Below are positions 1 to 7,630 of a DNA stretch of 21,637 nucleotides, piece by piece. Source of the stretch: an uncultured Allofournierella sp. Its GTDB lineage: Bacteria > Bacillota > Clostridia > Oscillospirales > Ruminococcaceae. The position numbers were made by a program, and so were the translations under genes. The notes beneath the pieces are model-generated. The model was not told where the DNA came from, did not search any database, and saw only the letters and a program-made list of their open reading frames with translations. Every line of letters begins with the position of its first letter. Position 1 is the first letter of the stretch. The stretch spans positions 1 to 21,637 of the forward strand of contig CALWNE010000029.1 of the NCBI GenBank assembly GCA_944382705.1, read 5' to 3'.

Positions 1-1015
1 AATAGGTGTTATCCAAAATCCCCACGGCATCCGTTGCTTCAAACTGGGCATACATCCCGTCTATGGTGGGCTGTCCGGTCAGGTAATACCGGCCGCCATC
101 CAGCCATTCCACAAAACCACCCTCCCGGATGTCCTTCCAGTTGCTTTCGGCTGCATCCTGCCAGGTAAGCCGGGCCATATCGCCCCAGCGCATCCCCCCT
201 GTAATGGTCTGCCCATACCGAATATGCACCGGGGTGCGCTGCTCAAAATACCTCCAAATCCCCTGTGGGTTGTCCGGGTCATACCGCCCCACCTGGCTGT
301 CTGTAATCAGGTTGGTGTTGATGGCGGTAAACTTCAAGGTGTCGGTGGGCAACCGCCGCCCCACCGGGTCAATCTGGGTCAACTGGATGGTTTTGCTTAA
401 CTGCTCCGACCCCAGCACCAGCTCCAGACCAAACACAATGCGGCTCACCCTGGCCCGCCGCAGCGGCTGGCAGGTGCGCTCAAACCGAATCCGCAGCCGG
501 TCAAAGGGCTGCCACGGTCCCTGTGCCACCCACACCACTCCATCCGGCTTTAGCCGGCTGCTTTCCACCTGCCGGCCCTCCTTCCAGGTGTCCAGTGTAA
601 TCTGGCTGCACCACTCCCCCGCCACCTGGTCAAAGGCCAGGGTCAGACCTGGCAGATTCACCGGGCTTGCAAAATCCAAAACCAGCTCCGGGGGGCTTTC
701 AAACCACCCCTCGCTGTCGCTCATCTCCTGGCTCACAAATCCTTCCGTCAAGGTGGGTTTTCCAGGCTCCGGGGCAATGTGCAGTCTGCCGTCCATCTTC
801 CAGCGGCCCGGCTCAAAGGTGGCATAACTGCGGTGGGGTGCCCCCTCGGTGGCCAGGGTGCTCTCTGCGTCAGACCAGTAAATTCCATCCTCTTTGTCCA
901 CCTGGGCACCAGCCGCCGCATCCACATCCACCACCCGCATCTCCAGCTCCACCAGGGCCGGGCCGCATACCGGCCGGGCCATTTCCTCTCGGTAGGCTGG
1001 TGTTACAACCTGCAT
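1..1015 (-). CDS. Distal tail/baseplate protein, partial (3' end beyond the window)
   Basis: The frame is open from an ATG at 1015 to the left edge (about 338 codons, no stop), so the C-terminus is missing. The ATG lies 2 bases after the stop of the preceding gene. The N-terminal part begins MQVVTPAYREEM. A middle part (about residues 105-200) is rich in Trp and beta-type segments (DFASPVNLPGL, then IVFGLELV) and resembles a discoidin (F5/8 C-like) carbohydrate-binding fold. I infer this from pattern only. The part after about residue 210 (QLTQIDPVGRRLPTDT onward) looks like a baseplate repeat. Its position after the tape measure and a small tail gene fits a distal tail or receptor-contact protein. 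Codon use is very GC-rich compared with the tape measure. Function beyond a tail structural role is uncertain. Confidence 0.75.
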   Translation of the reverse strand, partial: MQVVTPAYREEMARPVCGPALVELEMRVVDVDAAAGAQVDKEDGIYWSDAESTLATEGAPHRSYATFEPGRWKMDGRLHIAPEPGKPTLTEGFVSQEMSDSEGWFESPPELVLDFASPVNLPGLTLAFDQVAGEWCSQITLDTWKEGRQVESSRLKPDGVVWVAQGPWQPFDRLRIRFERTCQPLRRARVSRIVFGLELVLGSEQLSKTIQLTQIDPVGRRLPTDTLKFTAINTNLITDSQVGRYDPDNPQGIWRYFEQRTPVHIRYGQTITGGMRWGDMARLTWQDAAESNWKDIREGGFVEWLDGGRYYLTGQPTIDGMYAQFEATDAVGILDNTY

Positions 1016-1017
1016 CC

Positions 1018-1455
1018 TTACACCACCCCGCAGTCAACCACAGAAAAACCTGCATCCCGCAAAAAGACCGGCTCTCCCGTTTCGTTCTCCACCAGTCCTG
1101 GGCTTACCTTCACATCCGAAAGATACATCAGCCGGGTGAGCCACCGACCGGTGTTAAAGTTGAAGTAGTGGCAATAAAAGGTGAAGTGGCCGTTTTCAAA
1201 CCACCGGTTCATCTCCCACCACAGCTGGCAGGAAATCACACTCCAGCCCATCTCCTGCTTGTCGATGCTCCGGCCCACCATCCGGCCCACCATGGTGCCC
1301 TGAGCATTCCGGGCACTGTCCACCAGTCGGCTGGTGGTAAAGGGTGCACTGCCCATATCCGGGTAGGGAACCTTTACGCTGTAATTGGTTTTATCCGTGT
1401 AGGGGCTGGCTCCAAGATACAAAAAACCCGTGGATTCCTTTAAATCAATAGGCAT
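1018..1455 (-). CDS. Putative distal tail protein, small
   Basis: This 145-residue protein has no motif I can assign to a named family. It is rich in aromatic residues (WWEMNRWFENGHFTFYCHYF near the middle), as expected of a beta-rich structural protein. I chose the ATG at 1455 because GGAGGTGC lies about 8 bases upstream. An upstream in-frame ATG at 1473 lies inside the tape measure and has no better ribosome site. The start overlaps the end of the tape measure gene, and the stop is 2 bases from the next gene, so all three are probably translated together. The slot between tape measure and baseplate genes is typically held by distal tail (Dit-like) or small tail accessory proteins. Dit identity is not shown. 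Confidence 0.7.
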   Translation of the reverse strand: MPIDLKESTGFLYLGASPYTDKTNYSVKVPYPDMGSAPFTTSRLVDSARNAQGTMVGRMVGRSIDKQEMGWSVISCQLWWEMNRWFENGHFTFYCHYFNFNTGRWLTRLMYLSDVKVSPGLVENETGEPVFLRDAGFSVVDCGVV

Positions 1456-4141
1456 CTGCAAAAGCACCTCCAATCCGTCTGCCCTGCCTTGCCTGGATTT
1501 TGCTCATGGCCCGGTACAGCACCTGCCCGTCCAGTGTCACCTCAATGGGCTGGCTGGCAGTAAGTTCCTGGCCGCCTACCTGGGCCAGCACCTCTGCCAG
1601 GGCCTGTTTGATGGTATCCAGCGGTGCCTCCACATTGGTGCCCCGCTTCTGATCGCCCACCATGGCCAAAAAGGGCTTATTAGCAGGCAGTACTGCGCCA
1701 CGGGCCAGGGCGGGGATTTGGGGAGCTGAAATCGTTGGAATGCTAAATCCAAAGCTTGCGCCTCCCAAACCAGGAACCCATTGGGGTATGCTAACATTAA
1801 TTCCGTTTAGCGCCCCAATCACCGCATTTATACCTGCCGCCACTGCCGATATCAATCCGTTCACGAACCCAATGATTGAGTTTACATTATTTTTGAGCAA
1901 CCCTGTAACCCCATCCCATACGCCTCCAAATATATCCTTTATACCCTGCCAGGCCCTCTTCCAATCTCCAGTAAATATGCCCATCACAAAGTCTATGATC
2001 CCTTGGAATATCCTCTTGATAGAACTAAACAAGATTGAAAAGTTGTTTAAAACAGGATTAATTACTACATTTTTAAACCATGCGGAAGCTCCTCCCCACA
2101 CAGCTACAACGCCGTTCCACACCGATTTGGCCACCGATTTCACGGTATCCCAATGAGTTATTAGTAATACCACAATCGCAATCAGGGCCGTAATGGCAAC
2201 TACAACCAAACCAATAGGGGATGTCAGGAATGCTACCGCCGCACCAAATGCCGTCGTGAGCACCGTAGCTGTTGCACAAATTGCGTTCCAAGCCGTTGTT
2301 GCTGCAATTTGCAGCCATTGTGCAGTTGTATTTGCACCTTTTGCAGCAGTGCTTGCTACCCATGCGGCTGTATTCTTAAGGATTGCGGCGAGTGCCTTTC
2401 CGGCACTCACCACAAAATCCTTTGCGTAAAGTGCTATGATTTGCAAATCCATCAGTTTATCTGCCAGCTTCATTGTGGTAGATGCTTTAACTGCCTCCGT
2501 AATCCCCTGTATCACACCAATAACTCCACCCGCATTAATGCACCAAGTTGCTATATCGGTCAATTTCCACAGAGCCATAAAGGCCCCCACAATTACCGTT
2601 GCCGTTTCCACTAATCCTTGATTTTCTGATATCCAGGTAGATACACCTTGCAATCCTTCCGTGAAAAGATGTAGCGTTTCCACAATTGCCCCAGCAGTCC
2701 AACTTGCCAGTGGCTGCAGAAAAGATTCCCACAACCACACGGCCATGGGCTGCAGTGCCTCAATCCCTGCATTCAGTGCTACGATGGCTGCCGCAAGCAT
2801 TTCCAGGAGTGCAGGCAAAAAACTTTCGGCAGTCCACGCGGCTAACGGAACGAAGATGTTGTACCAAGCCCATTCAAGGCCTGCAAACAGTGTTTTACCG
2901 AGTGGTGTGATAGCATCCTTCAGCGTTCCGAGGGCGGTAATCAAATTATCAAAACTAATCGCTTTGAGCGGTTCAATCAGCTGTTTGATTTTATCCACAA
3001 ACTGCTTCATTTTTTCAGTCATCGGTTTCGTTTCTTGGGTTACGGTTTCCGCCAGACCGCCACCAGCTGCTGAACCGCCGGGACTGGTTGTTCCAGCACC
3101 CTGCCCACCGGAACCGCTGTTTGCGGTATCTTTTTGTAGCACATTGAGTTCATCGATGCCGGTTGTTGCGCCCTTCGCAGCATCTCCGGCTGCACTTGTA
3201 CCATCAGCAAGTGCTTGCTCGCTTTGTGCTGCATCTGTGGCACTGCTGGATATTCCTGCATTGGCACTCTCAATGGCTGCACTGGTGCTTTGCACTTGCT
3301 TTTGTGCGCCGCCGAAAATTGATGTAATTACAGCGTTAAACGCATTCGCCATATTGATGAGCGCTGAAACAATGGTGTTCAGCATACGCACTACCGGCAA
3401 AAGTACCGTTGTAAGAGCCTGCCCGATAATGCTCATAAACTCCTGCCACTGCATGGCCAATATTCGGGTTTGGTTGGCCCAGCTGTCTTGCGTTTTGGCA
3501 AAGTCGCCACTTGCCAAACGCAACTGATCCACCACATAGGAATAACGCAAAGCCGTTTGCTGTGCCTGGTTCATGGATTGGATATTGCTGCCCATGCCGT
3601 TTGCCATGGCGTACTGCTGTAAATTGGTTTGGGTCATAACAACGCCCAGTTCTTTCAGGCTTTCGGTTTCACCTGTAAACACAGATTGCAGCTTATAGGC
3701 GGCCTGTTCCTGCGTGATGTTATAGAACGATGCAACATCACCAGACAATCCGGTTAAGGCGATTGCCATATCACTGGCCGCCTCTTCGGCTACACCCATA
3801 CCGCGAGCCATTGCCATGTAGCTCGAACCGGTCTTTTTGGCGGCGAGCTTACTCATGCCAAACTGAGTGATTGCCGTATCTGCAAACTGTTCCATTTTAT
3901 AGGCCATGCTGCCAAATGCGGTATCTACCACGTTTTGAACTTCGGCCACATCGCTCCCCAACTCAATACATGCTGCACCGAATTGCAATACTTTTTGAAC
4001 CGCAAACGCAGCTGCAATGGTGCCCGTAATTTTACCAACAACAGATTTTAAACCGCCGAGGCTGCCTTTAATCTCGCTGATTCCTTTTTTTAAACCATCA
4101 TTGTTTAAACGGGTATCAATAACAACCTTACCATCCGCCAA
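1445..4141 (-). CDS. Tail tape measure protein
   Basis: At 898 residues this is the longest gene in the window, placed after two tail chaperone genes, as tape measures usually are. The N-terminus (KVVIDTRLNNDGLKKGISEI) matches the common tape-measure opening. About residues 10-270 are helical, a Gly/Ser/Thr-rich stretch lies near residues 327-373, and strongly hydrophobic segments lie near 580-660 (ending AITALIAIVVLLITHWDTVK). The C-terminal part contains repeated Trp-rich helices (WNGVVAVWGG, WKRAWQGIKDIFGGVW), as in many Firmicute tape measures. The start is TTG, preceded by GAGGTG; no in-frame ATG occurs nearby. The DNA for roughly residues 490-800 (1740-2680) is clearly more AT-rich than either end, suggesting mosaic exchange. 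A rule of about 0.15 nm per residue would give a tail near 130 nm; this is an estimate. Confidence 0.95.
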   Translation of the reverse strand: MADGKVVIDTRLNNDGLKKGISEIKGSLGGLKSVVGKITGTIAAAFAVQKVLQFGAACIELGSDVAEVQNVVDTAFGSMAYKMEQFADTAITQFGMSKLAAKKTGSSYMAMARGMGVAEEAASDMAIALTGLSGDVASFYNITQEQAAYKLQSVFTGETESLKELGVVMTQTNLQQYAMANGMGSNIQSMNQAQQTALRYSYVVDQLRLASGDFAKTQDSWANQTRILAMQWQEFMSIIGQALTTVLLPVVRMLNTIVSALINMANAFNAVITSIFGGAQKQVQSTSAAIESANAGISSSATDAAQSEQALADGTSAAGDAAKGATTGIDELNVLQKDTANSGSGGQGAGTTSPGGSAAGGGLAETVTQETKPMTEKMKQFVDKIKQLIEPLKAISFDNLITALGTLKDAITPLGKTLFAGLEWAWYNIFVPLAAWTAESFLPALLEMLAAAIVALNAGIEALQPMAVWLWESFLQPLASWTAGAIVETLHLFTEGLQGVSTWISENQGLVETATVIVGAFMALWKLTDIATWCINAGGVIGVIQGITEAVKASTTMKLADKLMDLQIIALYAKDFVVSAGKALAAILKNTAAWVASTAAKGANTTAQWLQIAATTAWNAICATATVLTTAFGAAVAFLTSPIGLVVVAITALIAIVVLLITHWDTVKSVAKSVWNGVVAVWGGASAWFKNVVINPVLNNFSILFSSIKRIFQGIIDFVMGIFTGDWKRAWQGIKDIFGGVWDGVTGLLKNNVNSIIGFVNGLISAVAAGINAVIGALNGINVSIPQWVPGLGGASFGFSIPTISAPQIPALARGAVLPANKPFLAMVGDQKRGTNVEAPLDTIKQALAEVLAQVGGQELTASQPIEVTLDGQVLYRAMSKIQARQGRRIGGAFADAY

Positions 4142-4152
4142 TATGCATCACC

Positions 4153-4713
4153 TCACTCTCCTAGCAGCTTTTTAATGCGTTCCATCTCTTCCTGTTCTTC
4201 CGCTGTGTACTTCGGCTTTAACTGCACTTGGGCTTTGTTTTTCTGGTAATACTCCCGTTCCCAGCTTTCCAGCTTTTTGCCACGGCGCATCTTGTCCCGA
4301 ATGGATACCACCGTGGAAAGCTGCCCCTCACTAATACCGTTAAACCACGCTAAAAAGGTCCACCAATGTACAAACGGCAACGCGCGAATTTCACACCCTG
4401 CCACCTTGTTTACATCGGCCACAATCATGCTTTGGTCCTGTTCCCAGTCAAGCAAGCGAGGACCCGCCGGGCTGGTGTCTTCGGTTCCGCCGTTAAGAAA
4501 TATCATCATCTGGGTTGCGGCCTGCTGCTGGCTTTTCTGCGGAATGCTGTCCCAGTCCTCGAAAAATAGCTTTAACGCCACATAAATGCGTAGCGTTTCC
4601 TCTTCTTCGCATGTCAGCCATTGGATTACTTCCAGTACGTCCCGAAAATCCGCATTGATTGCATACGATGCACCGTCAACCTCGATGTGGTCGGGTAATT
4701 CCCAGCGGTTCAT
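4153..4713 (-). CDS. Gp15-family tail assembly chaperone
   Basis: This 186-residue protein fits the bacteriophage Gp15 family. It has an N-terminal domain with DHIEVDGASYAINADFRDVL, a central LPFVHWWTFLAWFNGI block, and a C-terminal charged helix (TAEEQEEMERIKKLLGE). Gp15 proteins sit between the first tail chaperone and the tape measure and correspond in position to gpGT. In many phages the GT product is made by a programmed frameshift. Here it is a separate ORF whose ATG overlaps the preceding TGA as ATGA, so termination-reinitiation is the likelier coupling. The product probably binds the tape measure before tail tube polymerisation. Confidence 0.85.
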   Translation of the reverse strand: MNRWELPDHIEVDGASYAINADFRDVLEVIQWLTCEEEETLRIYVALKLFFEDWDSIPQKSQQQAATQMMIFLNGGTEDTSPAGPRLLDWEQDQSMIVADVNKVAGCEIRALPFVHWWTFLAWFNGISEGQLSTVVSIRDKMRRGKKLESWEREYYQKNKAQVQLKPKYTAEEQEEMERIKKLLGE

Positions 4714-5165
4714 TTACGATTCCTTTTTCTGCGGCGCTGGGCACGGTTCAGCTTTGCGTTCGCAACTGCGGCATTTGCTTTATCATCATAGAAACGCTTT
4801 GCGCCCTGCTCGATAATGGGTCGCAGTGCATCCAGCAAGTTGGTGATAACACGCTCGCCATTACCGGCTACAGCCATAAGGTTTACACCTTCCACCAATA
4901 TGTCAAAATCATTGCCGGGGCCAAACGCTTCCATGAGTGCCGCCTTTGTGTCTTTGTCGGCCTTCGCCATCAAAGCAAGGGCTTCTGCGCCGTTGTTTTC
5001 TTTCAGATTTTTTGCGTTTTCCACCAGTTCCTTTTCTGCCGCTTCTACTTTTTTGATTGCTTCCATGAAGCGGTGGTATACATTGGGATCGCTGGGGTTA
5101 AAGCGCAGCACCCCACCGGGCAGCTGGAACTCCTGCACACCGGTATCAAACATCAATTTTTGCAT
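4710..5165 (-). CDS. Tail assembly chaperone (gpG-like)
   Basis: This 151-residue protein starts MQKLMFDTGVQEFQLPGG, has a helical charged middle (about residues 33-75) and ends in a very basic tail (NRAQRRRKRNRK). It lies directly after the major tail gene and before the Gp15-like gene, the standard position of the G-type tail chaperone. The start ATG has a strong ribosome site (AGAAAGGAG about 8 bases upstream). It is the first gene after the large hairpin at 5206-5259, so its expression may differ from that of the abundant tail tube protein. The family assignment rests on position and general character more than on a diagnostic motif. Confidence 0.75.
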   Translation of the reverse strand: MQKLMFDTGVQEFQLPGGVLRFNPSDPNVYHRFMEAIKKVEAAEKELVENAKNLKENNGAEALALMAKADKDTKAALMEAFGPGNDFDILVEGVNLMAVAGNGERVITNLLDALRPIIEQGAKRFYDDKANAAVANAKLNRAQRRRKRNRK

Positions 5166-5205
5166 TTTTCAATCTCCTTTCTTTTTTTGCATATGACTGC
5201 AAAGT

Positions 5206-5259
5206 GGAATAAAATCAAGGCCCATTGCTCCGAAGAACAATGAACCTTGATTTTATTCC
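5206..5259 (-). terminator. 25-bp hairpin with UUCG tetraloop at the end of the major tail gene
   Basis: In the transcript the arms are GGAATAAAATCAAGG and CCTTGATTTTATTCC (15 perfect pairs), followed inward by two U-G pairs, CATTG/CAATG, then UUC/GAG (one U-G pair) closing on a UUCG loop. The 54 bases form one uninterrupted 25-pair stem. The U-G pairs are favourable only in minus-strand RNA, which fits the gene direction. The stop codon of the major tail gene (5253-5255) lies in the 5' arm. The U-rich part is inside the 3' arm and not after it, so this may be a weak terminator, an RNase III site or a 3' stability element. Confidence 0.75.
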
Positions 5260-5747
5260 GCCGCCGTAAACACCTTGGTATCCAGCTTGAAATATCCTTT
5301 TACGGGTTTGTTTGCATAGTGCAACGTGAACGGAATCTGGTATCCGGTGTTGTCGCCACCGTAGCTGCTTACTTCAATCACAGCATCATCCTTAACTGCG
5401 GGATAACCCTTCTCAGGGTCGGCATCCTCCCACATATGCACCTCTACCACCGAGGTGTTGCAGTCATCCATGATGCGTCCATTATCGATGATATCCTGGA
5501 GCCGAACGAATAAGGGGTCATTCTTTTCGGCATAGTACGGCTCCACGCTGGCGCTTTTTTCATAGCTGGTCAGCATGATAGAGGTCTCGCCCAGGATGTT
5601 TTGCTTTTTCTCCACATTGGCACTCAACTCCGGACTGTATTCTTCCAAGTCCTTGCCCAAGCGCACATAGGTAGGGCTGCCCGCTTTTGCATTGGGCAGA
5701 TTTGCGTCAACATAGTGCGCCAGCCATTTACGATCTACTTTTCCCAA
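5253..5747 (-). CDS. Major tail tube protein
   Basis: This 164-residue protein has the size, position and character of a siphovirus tail tube subunit. It opens with KVDRKWLAHYVDANL, a middle section runs LGETSIMLTSYEKSASVEPYY, and the end runs GYFKLDTKVFTAAE. It follows the head-tail connector genes and precedes the two tail chaperones. The start is TTG directly after the stop of the preceding gene. The ribosome site (GAGGTG) lies inside the last codons of that gene, so translation is coupled. The product should be one of the most abundant virion proteins. The large hairpin at its 3' end is discussed separately. Confidence 0.85.
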   Translation of the reverse strand: MGKVDRKWLAHYVDANLPNAKAGSPTYVRLGKDLEEYSPELSANVEKKQNILGETSIMLTSYEKSASVEPYYAEKNDPLFVRLQDIIDNGRIMDDCNTSVVEVHMWEDADPEKGYPAVKDDAVIEVSSYGGDNTGYQIPFTLHYANKPVKGYFKLDTKVFTAAE

Positions 5748-6224
5748 TTAAATCACCTCATATTTTGTCTTAAATTCCACACTGAGGGCCACTACATACA
5801 CTCCAACGCCCTCCTGGTCGGTTTCGTACAGTGCGCCGTTCTCAGCCTTCATTTGTTCCTTGCTTTGTTCGATGTTCCCGAAGGTTGGGGTTAAACCAGA
5901 AACGCTCTGTGCCTGTACCCACTTTTGAAAATCCAGCACCCAATCTGCGTTATAGGCTGCGCCAACATCATCTCCGGGGGCTTTTTCTACCGTAATATAC
6001 AGCCCGAAGTTATACCGGCTTTGCACAGTGGTTTCACCCCAGATGTTCTCTGCACGGCTGATTTCCTCCAAACCGCCGGGGCTAAGGCTTTTTGCCCCTG
6101 GCACCTTGTCCAGATAGTCCACCAGCATATTGCCTTTCAGGTCATAGCCGGGATAGGTTCCAAGCCATTCCCGCAGCCGCTCCAAATCACTTTTAGGAGG
6201 CTCTGCTTTTCGTTTTCTCGCCAT
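5748..6224 (-). CDS. Minor capsid / tail completion protein (Minor_capsid_3-like)
   Basis: This 158-residue protein resembles the tail terminator or minor capsid 3 group found just before the major tail gene. It has LERLREWLGTYPG near the N-terminus, a YNFGLYITVEKAPGDD block in the middle, and a C-terminal beta strand pair (VGVYVVALSVEFKTKYEVI). Proteins in this slot cap the tail tube or join it to the head. The ATG at 6224 lies 6 bases after the upstream stop. Its last codons carry the ribosome site of the tail tube gene. Confidence 0.75.
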   Translation of the reverse strand: MARKRKAEPPKSDLERLREWLGTYPGYDLKGNMLVDYLDKVPGAKSLSPGGLEEISRAENIWGETTVQSRYNFGLYITVEKAPGDDVGAAYNADWVLDFQKWVQAQSVSGLTPTFGNIEQSKEQMKAENGALYETDQEGVGVYVVALSVEFKTKYEVI

Positions 6225-6230
6225 TATTTT

Positions 6231-6695
6231 TTAACCCTTCCGTTTGATGTAGGCTTGTACATCTGCCCTTAGCTTGCCGCCTTCTGCCGCCTGAAGGCGT
6301 TCATCCCAGCGGCTGCCCGCCAAAGCGTTCTTGGTTTTGTTGTAGTCCAGCTTTTTATTGATAACATGCTTTGTTTCGCCTTTGCGTGCCCAGGGGCTGC
6401 CGGTTACATCGCTAACCATTACCTTGCCTTCATACAAAAACCTTGCATACGGTGTATTTGTTATGATTTTCGGCTTTCGGATATCCGTTTGTGCCACCGT
6501 AACCTTTGCCGTCATACCGCTTTGCATGGGCATATATTTCACAAGGCGCCGCAACACATTGGCCGTGTGAAACTGCTGCACATCGCCGCCCAGGCCAAGA
6601 CCTTTGTCTTTGATGATTTGTTGCAGACTGTTCAGCTCCAGGTATGCAATGGTCCCGTCCGGCAGACGGAATAGCTTCTTTTTGCTCTTTGCCAT
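6231..6695 (-). CDS. Minor capsid / neck protein (Minor_capsid_2-like)
   Basis: This 154-residue basic protein carries the segment VLRRLVKYMPMQSGMTAKVT followed by TPYARFLYEG. That pattern is typical of HK97-gp10/minor capsid 2 proteins, where a Pro-x-x-(S)G turn is followed by a beta strand and an aromatic YARxLYEG. Such proteins act at the head-tail joint. The ATG immediately follows the TAA of the preceding gene. The N-terminal sequence is strongly basic (MAKSKKKLF). Confidence 0.8.
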   Translation of the reverse strand: MAKSKKKLFRLPDGTIAYLELNSLQQIIKDKGLGLGGDVQQFHTANVLRRLVKYMPMQSGMTAKVTVAQTDIRKPKIITNTPYARFLYEGKVMVSDVTGSPWARKGETKHVINKKLDYNKTKNALAGSRWDERLQAAEGGKLRADVQAYIKRKG

Positions 6696-7136
6696 TTAGC
6701 CGCCCACCTCCACATGGCATACGATGCCGTTCCAGTGCTTAATGTCTACATCCTTGACCACCACAAGGCCCTGTGTTTTAGCAGGCAAAAAACCAGCCCA
6801 TGCTGCACGGTCTACCAGTTCCGGACCTTCTCCCAGCAGAATTTTATCTCCCGGCACCACCGAAAAAACACCTTGATCTTGGCTCAATGGCTGGGTGGAT
6901 GCCGCATCTGCCCATACAGGCCTGCCGCCCCATCCAGACGGCAGGATAACCACAAAGCTGTTTGTTTCCCTGCTGCCGGTTTTGTCCACTGTCTGCACCT
7001 TTTTGGAGTCAAAAAATGCACCACGGAACACAGTCCGGGTGCATTGATATCCATTTGTAAGCTCTGCATGATACAGTGTTACCGTTTGATTGCACAGGCT
7101 GTAATCCAAATACGGCTGCTTGCTTACCCTCAGCAT
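6696..7136 (-). CDS. Putative head closure / head-tail joining protein
   Basis: This 146-residue protein is beta-rich, with VTLYHAELTNGYQCTRTVFRGAFF reading as paired strands, followed by a long acidic section and a final GIVCHVEVGG. Its position between the connector-like gene and the Minor_capsid_2-like gene is that of head closure (SPP1 gp16-like) proteins. Its ATG overlaps the TAA of the connector gene by one base (TAATG). I recognise this as a frequent Clostridia phage gene, but assign the role from order and size only. Confidence 0.7.
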   Translation of the reverse strand: MLRVSKQPYLDYSLCNQTVTLYHAELTNGYQCTRTVFRGAFFDSKKVQTVDKTGSRETNSFVVILPSGWGGRPVWADAASTQPLSQDQGVFSVVPGDKILLGEGPELVDRAAWAGFLPAKTQGLVVVKDVDIKHWNGIVCHVEVGG

Positions 7137-7483
7137 TACGCCCTCCTGTTAATATCCAGATAAAGGAGAGCGCAGCGGTAGAGCTCCCGGCTTTGTGCTT
7201 TGGGCGAGATATCCGGCAGTGCAGATAGTGCCTTGCTGGTACTTACACTGCCCACACTCACGCTTGCAGAAAGCCCGCCGTTTTGAACCATTGTGAAATA
7301 ATACAGCGCGTCAATCATTGCGCACATTGCCATCTGTTCGCTGTTTTCTGCCAATGGTGTAACGGTGTAAATCCGCCGATAGCGTTCCAATGTGGCAGCC
7401 GCATCCCTTGCGTATGCCTTAAATTCTTGTTGCGACACACTATCGCCGCCATAGGTATCACGGTAAAATTCGTACTCTACCAC
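7136..7483 (-). CDS. Head-tail connector protein (gp6/gp15-like adaptor)
   Basis: The start segment VEYEFYRDTYGGDSVSQQEF, then a helix with ERYRRIYTV, matches phage head-tail connector proteins, which begin with an aromatic-rich FYxxxYGG segment and are all-helical. The middle helix (MAMCAMIDALYYFTMVQ) and the C-terminal helix (ALLYLDINRRA) fit the adaptor fold bound to the portal. I chose the GTG at 7483 because AAGGGG lies about 8 bases upstream. The GTG at 7492 overlaps that site. Length is about 115 residues, normal for this family. Confidence 0.75.
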   Translation of the reverse strand: MVEYEFYRDTYGGDSVSQQEFKAYARDAAATLERYRRIYTVTPLAENSEQMAMCAMIDALYYFTMVQNGGLSASVSVGSVSTSKALSALPDISPKAQSRELYRCALLYLDINRRA

Positions 7484-7495
7484 TGCCCCCACCCC

Positions 7496-7618
7496 TTACT
7501 GCTTATCGCCGGTATCTTCTTTTTCCTGTTCTGCCGGCTGCTCCCCCTTGGCATCCTTTGCCTTTTGATTTTTCTTTGCGGGTGCGGGTTCGGGAATATA
7601 CCCAATCACTTTGCCCAT
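7496..7618 (-). CDS. 40-residue charged protein after the major capsid gene
   Basis: This short gene reads MGKVIGYIPEPAP, then alternating Lys, Glu, Gln and Ala to the end (DTGDKQ). It starts with ATG behind a near-ideal ribosome site (AAGGAGGTG about 7 bases upstream), 12 bases after the capsid stop, and ends 12 bases before the connector start, so it fills an otherwise empty slot. The codon pattern is regular and the product looks disordered after the first 10 residues. Short MGKVIGYIP-type proteins after the major capsid gene occur in other Clostridia phages as far as I recall; their role is not known to me. Confidence 0.8.
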   Translation of the reverse strand: MGKVIGYIPEPAPAKKNQKAKDAKGEQPAEQEKEDTGDKQ

Positions 7619-7630
7619 GGGCCCACCTCC

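Noticed and set aside
129..1443. Several plus-strand open frames of 129-258 codons
   Set aside because: They overlap the two distal tail genes, are Pro/Arg/His-rich and lack start signals.
2661..3527. Plus-strand open frame of 288 codons
   Set aside because: Antisense to the tape measure gene; biased Ser/Ala/Cys composition and no ribosome site.
4700..4720. Programmed frameshift between the two tail chaperone genes
   Set aside because: I saw no slippery heptamer with a following structure at the junction. The ATGA overlap explains expression of the second gene, although a frameshift cannot be wholly excluded.
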